DNA from: Craspedostauros australis
Taxonomy: Eukaryota; Bacillariophyta; Bacillariophyceae; Mastogloiales; Achnanthaceae
Reading direction: 5' to 3'
DNA length: 64,000 bases
NCBI GenBank assembly: GCA_026770025.1
Contig: JAMXDE010000010.1
Span: 1-64,000, forward strand
In this document: positions 60,801-64,000 of the stretch, piece after piece
Layout of the letters: each line of letters starts with the position of its first letter
How positions within the stretch are numbered: position 1 is the first letter of the stretch
Notes under the pieces: model-generated
Databases searched by the model: none
Seen by the model: only the letters and a program-made list of their open reading frames with translations
Told to the model about the DNA's origin: nothing
Translations under genes and position numbers: made by a program

Positions 60801-62404
60801 TCACCTGTGCGCAAGTACATCTTGCTGTCAGCATCGGATGATGCATCGCCTTGGAGTGTAGCTTGGAAGGTTTCGGCGGTGAGCTTGGGTTGGTTGTAAT
60901 ATCCGGCTGTCACAGAGGCCCCGGCGACCCAGATCTCTCCCGTGACGTTGTCTGGACGTTGGACGCAGGTGTCCGGGTCCACGATGATGATATCGATGGA
61001 GCTGTGTAGATTGCTGCGTTCGGCGATAGCCACAAACGGGTGGAGATCTTCACCTTCGCGGACGGTTGAGAGATAGAAGTCGTGATTGTAGCAGGTGCCA
61101 ACGACGTTCTCAGCTAGTCCGTACGCTGCAAGGAACCAGTCCTTGCGCAGACCGTATGGGCAGAATACGTCGGCGAACTCCTTTTTCGTGTCAAGTCGGA
61201 TTGGCTCTGCGGCATTCTGGAGATGAAGGACACTTGCGAGGTCCAGGTTGGGGATGGAATTAGCCTTTCTGTTGGCTTGTTTGTTGGCTTCGTTGAATTT
61301 GCGGACGACCAGACGATACGCAAAGTCAGGGGCGGCGCTGAAATGGCACTTGTGCTGGGACATGAGGTCCACCCAGAGCAACGGGTTGCGGATGAATGTG
61401 ACAGGGGATATCATGTGGACTCGAGAATTCGATGCCAGTGGCACAATCACCATCTGAATGAGGCCCATGTCGTGGTACTGAGGCAACCATGAAAAGGTGG
61501 TAAATCGCTCCAGGATTTGCATCTCGTTTGCACCTTTTTCAAAGCATGTGAGGAAACTGCTGTGAAACAGTTCAATGTTGGCTCTCAGGGCGTCGTGGGT
61601 CACCATGACGCCCTTGGGGTTGCCGGTACTGCCAGACGTGTACTGAAGGAACGCCAGATCCGACCCCTCAATGTTTGGCTCATCGAAGGAAGGTGACGGT
61701 GACGACGACGAGCGGCCAGAGATGAGGCTGGAAAGGAAGCCCTTCTTGGCTTGCTTGGGGTTGCTGTTGCTGTTGCTGTTCTTGTTGGTGATGAACGGAT
61801 CGTGACGGATGATGCGGTCAGTGACTTGGTACTTGACACCGCTCGGCCACATGGCGCGGCTCTTGGATGCTGGGTTGGCGCGATCGGCGGCGCGGAGCAG
61901 GTTGATGGATGTTTGGGTGAGGATGAGTGCCGGTGCACAATCCTCGATGACCTTGTTCATCTTGGTGAGCGACTTGACGAGCGGCGGTCCAGGAGGGTAG
62001 ACCAACACGGCTGTCACTCCCGCACGGAGGCATCCCAGGAACATGGCGAAGAAGTGGAGTCCGAAGTCGTAGCAGAGGACGACACGGTCATCTTTCTTCA
62101 CACCCCATTTGTTGCGAAGGAGGTGGGCGCAGTGTCCTGCTTCATCCCAGAGCTGTTGGAAGGTGTAGTTGTTGATTGGCTTTCCCTTGTCGTTGTACCA
62201 GGTGGAGAAGACGGTGTCGGACTTGAGCTCGACGATGTACTTGATGTGGTTGATGAAGGACTTGGTTTGGATGGACTTGTGGATGGTCTCGTGCTCAGGG
62301 GTGTTGATGTTGGTGATAGTGATGGCGTTGGCGTTGGCGGTACCGGCTTCGATGTCATCGTCGATAGCGCGGTTTGCCTCGGAGGGAGCGGATGGGTTTC
62401 TCAT
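57857..62404 (-). CDS. Fatty-acyl-AMP ligase-like / carrier / beta-helix membrane protein, 1515 aa
   Basis: Residues 40-660 form an adenylation domain: P-loop YTSGSTGNPKG (255-265), WLPQYHDMGLI (306-316, a hallmark of fatty-acyl-AMP ligases), YGLAEN (428-433), TGD (533-535), GRKKDIII (548-555) and TSGKIQR with Lys 647. Residues 700-775 are a carrier domain; GLSSLMELEL gives Ser 731 as the probable phosphopantetheine site. The C-terminal half has hydrophobic helices near 798-820, 845-872, 906-922, 1057-1084, 1098-1122, 1275-1300 and 1310-1338. Hexapeptide-type beta-helix stretches lie near 922-1020 and 1220-1250, like the terminal domain of some non-ribosomal peptide synthetases (Pls family). 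Inferred role: an acyl or aminoacyl group is activated as its adenylate, loaded on the carrier and handed to the membrane domain; substrate and product are unknown. The gene has a single exon and starts at ATG 62404. A disrupted paralogue lies at 34105-47995. Confidence 0.88.
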   Translation of the reverse strand: MRNPSAPSEANRAIDDDIEAGTANANAITITNINTPEHETIHKSIQTKSFINHIKYIVELKSDTVFSTWYNDKGKPINNYTFQQLWDEAGHCAHLLRNKWGVKKDDRVVLCYDFGLHFFAMFLGCLRAGVTAVLVYPPGPPLVKSLTKMNKVIEDCAPALILTQTSINLLRAADRANPASKSRAMWPSGVKYQVTDRIIRHDPFITNKNSNSNSNPKQAKKGFLSSLISGRSSSSPSPSFDEPNIEGSDLAFLQYTSGSTGNPKGVMVTHDALRANIELFHSSFLTCFEKGANEMQILERFTTFSWLPQYHDMGLIQMVIVPLASNSRVHMISPVTFIRNPLLWVDLMSQHKCHFSAAPDFAYRLVVRKFNEANKQANRKANSIPNLDLASVLHLQNAAEPIRLDTKKEFADVFCPYGLRKDWFLAAYGLAENVVGTCYNHDFYLSTVREGEDLHPFVAIAERSNLHSSIDIIIVDPDTCVQRPDNVTGEIWVAGASVTAGYYNQPKLTAETFQATLQGDASSDADSKMYLRTGDYGFYQDDYLYICGRKKDIIIVNGVNYYPQDIEQAVEEASSAVRPGCVAAFSSDDSGNDGQLEIVFEIRASRAEDAGSVSREVRKAVIEHIGLTPATIAAVKERTISKTTSGKIQRRQNRQRLHDGAQKVVLDVIEKSHFFSTHDTNLASQSKRLSSRKSIIEDFDIRDMDFYELVKRCIGSDVKAEDTWKDVGLSSLMELELRQSLSTRYSATLPPNCFDLFPMVGDLKTVLEATAGKPLPRNLSTLRRLATIPNEKPLSRLATTLIQLVGVLAILFIFALPVVPAYEIGKFLANNDHTRVVFFIDLTPYVWVFYPLIIPVWVASFTLEIILVKWIVIGRYREGHTNQASLYFLRWWFVDRLLHLWEHFVSRFIVGTPLMTLFCYLMGANVHRSSNIDATVREFDLVKIGSHATVSEPIRCRMFGPLRDDSQGPSLRFRKIQVGSDTTIKGMLCPGVKVGSNCQVQRISVLAEGAQAPSNITISGNPGFIDATGAANILDGEGSGREPPDASAKHRISRSRWILLGTLKLAWLVFELHFAFACFLVIDIQVGSELPSWRYAKLLYRLLMIGLVSSFFVVSTIILKWAMIGKKRPGPARMGVLSEFADWACDFHYSLGGATLYGLTFNSPVWNLILMASGMDIDMRSKIAADSFCPSKLDLVAVNGSFVSKASFDIEQNGEYKPIRIEDSSIGAMVAYRPGVIIRRTLVSPATTITNDLIHDHDDPRNKRPTSWEFLQTTFITTLLYAIMFLVVAASFIPAFELWMYAIKPQTPLAAVPTLVIGIIVQTIIWLIILRIVEFITLAGGRQRSEPWCVPLYMVYQSLCYSIHIWSFVSTLWGTPMMNAVLRFQGADIQGRLLYFGFRVYEPSLVTFAGGTVIDEANISGHYGVFSTLTLGECFADGVMHQQAFVLARREPTQPGGSLIEHRPGKMVGDDQAPCTEQLQSPSILVLVEEGRRSTDPGAALDRCTMQDLDTTARS

Positions 62405-64000
62405 GTTGGAATGCGTTGTTGAAACGAGAGGTTGGTTGCAGATGTGTTATGTTGCGTTGTGTTGTGTTGTGATTGGTGCGGTGTGGTTACTTTGATCTTG
62501 TCGATTTGAGTTCTTGGTTCTCGAGCTTCAGAATTGTGAGCAGTTGGAATAATCATCAGCGTTGTGTTACACTTGGCGCCTTCTTCTGGTACATACGTGC
62601 TCGTACGAGTGCTGTCGCTGCATTTGTTCTCCAGCGAGATGAATTCCTCCATCAGATTGTCCCGTTGAAGGATCGTGGAAGGAAGGTGTTGTTGGGCGAT
62701 GTGCGCGCTGGTTGGAGTCGTAGGTGTGAACAAGACAATCGCAAGATACGGCGATCTGTCGCCTCCGATGGCCGTACTTTGGATCATGGGTCCAGATTCG
62801 TGGTCCGATAGGAGAAGACTGCGCACCAGCACTCCGCGCAACACGAAAACGAACACAGTTCTGCAGAGCACAGTAGAGCATAGTACCAGGATGTTGTGGC
62901 AAAACCAAAAAGCATATGTCCGATCGCCGGACGAAGAAGCGTTCATGTGATAGCTGGTGCGCAGAACCCAAAAACAATCGAGCAATTATTGGAGTGGGAA
63001 GAACGCGTACCCTGCACACCCGCAAAGGCCCTCGTACAGATGTGGCAGCCGCGCACTCTGAGGATGAACAGAAATGCCAAGGACTCAAAATGACTCCTGT
63101 TTGGCGCGTGCTTTTCGTGTTCTCTCTTTTCTCTCGGTTGGTGACATTCGCTCTGCGAGCATCTCTCGCGAATTTGGTGTTGTTCTTCTTGGGTGTTGTT
63201 CTTGTTATTCTTGCGCGACATTCGTGCTCGCTGCACACGGTCTTCGGCCAAGACATCACGGGTGTTGAGTTGATAGGCCAGGCAAGGTCCCTCGTCTTCA
63301 GTGTTTCGAGAGGGCCACTGGAGAGAGTTGAGATCAACCGCCAAGGATCCTCTCGTCGATCTAACAACCTGGCATGGTCAACGCAATCAGCGCAATCAAC
63401 GCTAAGGATAACAGCGCTGGCATCGAATCGACAAGGGAAGTTTGTGATCTCTGAGGGTGTGAGCTACCGAGCTCCAAAGAGTGGCATGCCATACTATCTG
63501 CACCGACTGCAAAACGGTGTCGCGACAACACTGGTTGTGGAGTTTTGTGGGTGATGAGTCGTGTTAACATAGACTAATCTAGAGCAGAACCAAAACCATC
63601 CAACCAACTGCTTTTCATGATATTTCACAACAACACCGTTTACAATTTAAAATAGATAGTTCATTCGGACACTTGGCTATCAGTGATTCTGAATATCGAA
63701 GTCAAATTTATTTGAACTGTATTTTTAACATCGTTTTGGCTTGCTGTCTGTCATGTGGTGGATGCCAAAAAATTCTGGATCGCATCATGCTGCCCTCCCT
63801 TCAGCACCCATGATCATCGTCATCCTGGCATTTTCACAATCTGTGCACCACATTGGCTCTATATACCCCTCATGTATCCACTCCATGAAGCACTCCAAGT
63901 TGGATGTGCATTGCACACCCCAAAGCCCCAGTAGGTAGTCGTTCCAAGCACTATGCAGAGCATGGGTTGGACCTGTTCGTTAGTGCAAGCCTCTGCATAG
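62405..64000. other. No recognisable gene; upstream side of the 1515-aa gene
   Basis: The first 80 bp contain TTGTGTTGTG-type repeats that probably belong to the 5' leader of the minus-strand gene. Longer open frames at 62567-63367 (minus) and 62916-63554 (plus, with a hydrophobic stretch) overlap each other and carry no known motif. After about 63560 the sequence is AT-rich. Confidence 0.5.

Noticed and set aside
62916-63554. 212-codon open frame with a hydrophobic stretch
   Set aside because: It overlaps another long frame on the opposite strand, has no recognisable motif, and lies in a low-information upstream region.

Overview
The window looks like a transposon-rich stretch of a eukaryotic nuclear genome, most likely a diatom or another stramenopile. 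This is inferred from the Ty1/Copia-type gag-pol polyproteins of the kind abundant in diatoms, from the long single-exon genes and from the base composition; no rRNA or organelle marker is present to prove it. By my reading about three quarters of the 64 kb is mobile DNA.

Layout. (1) 1-7344: Copia element E1 (+), family A, its 5' LTR cut by the window edge. (2) 7345-14316: Copia element E2 (-), same family, with an intact 1881-aa polyprotein; E1 appears to sit inside the left LTR of E2. (3) 14317 to about 19760: relic of a third, older Copia lineage (C) into which E2 seems to have inserted. (4) 19959-22601: a Tc1/mariner-like DDD transposase (-) with one in-frame stop, and a (GT)n tract just upstream of its start. 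(5) 22999-32127: Copia element E3 (-), family B, intact 2414-aa polyprotein, 687-bp LTRs, 5-bp target duplication ATGTG. (6) 33414-47995: a BTB/POZ-like pseudogene followed by a large host gene on the minus strand, split by Copia element E5 (+, 35005-44252, 753-bp LTRs, target duplication GCTTT). (7) 47996-49203: no gene recognised, several minisatellites. (8) 49204-56791: the C-terminal remnant of a second transposase, split by Copia element E4 (-, 49459-56186, 530-bp LTRs, target duplication TCCAG, intact 1796-aa polyprotein). (9) 57673-62404: a BTB tail and an intact second copy (1515 aa) of the host gene. (10) 62405-64000: nothing recognised.

The host content is therefore one tandemly duplicated unit: a BTB/POZ-like gene convergent with a large multidomain protein. 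That protein has an N-terminal fatty-acyl-AMP-ligase-like adenylation domain, a carrier-protein domain, and a membrane-embedded left-handed beta-helix C-terminus of the type that ends some non-ribosomal peptide synthetases. The copy at 57857-62404 is open; the copy at 34105-47995 is a pseudogene. The two copies show blocks of near identity separated by diverged blocks, as gene conversion would leave.

The most unusual signals are in the family B Copia elements. Their leaders hold arrays of about eight short hairpins whose stems recur between E3 and E5 while the loops differ. Their LTRs carry E2F-like TTTTGGCGCGAAA sites near the start. Their polyproteins contain a conserved hydrophobic segment between the zinc knuckle and the protease. 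Family A uses what looks like an internal half-tRNA(Asn) primer site, family B the 3' end of initiator tRNA-Met. All identity statements are by eye, without alignment software.
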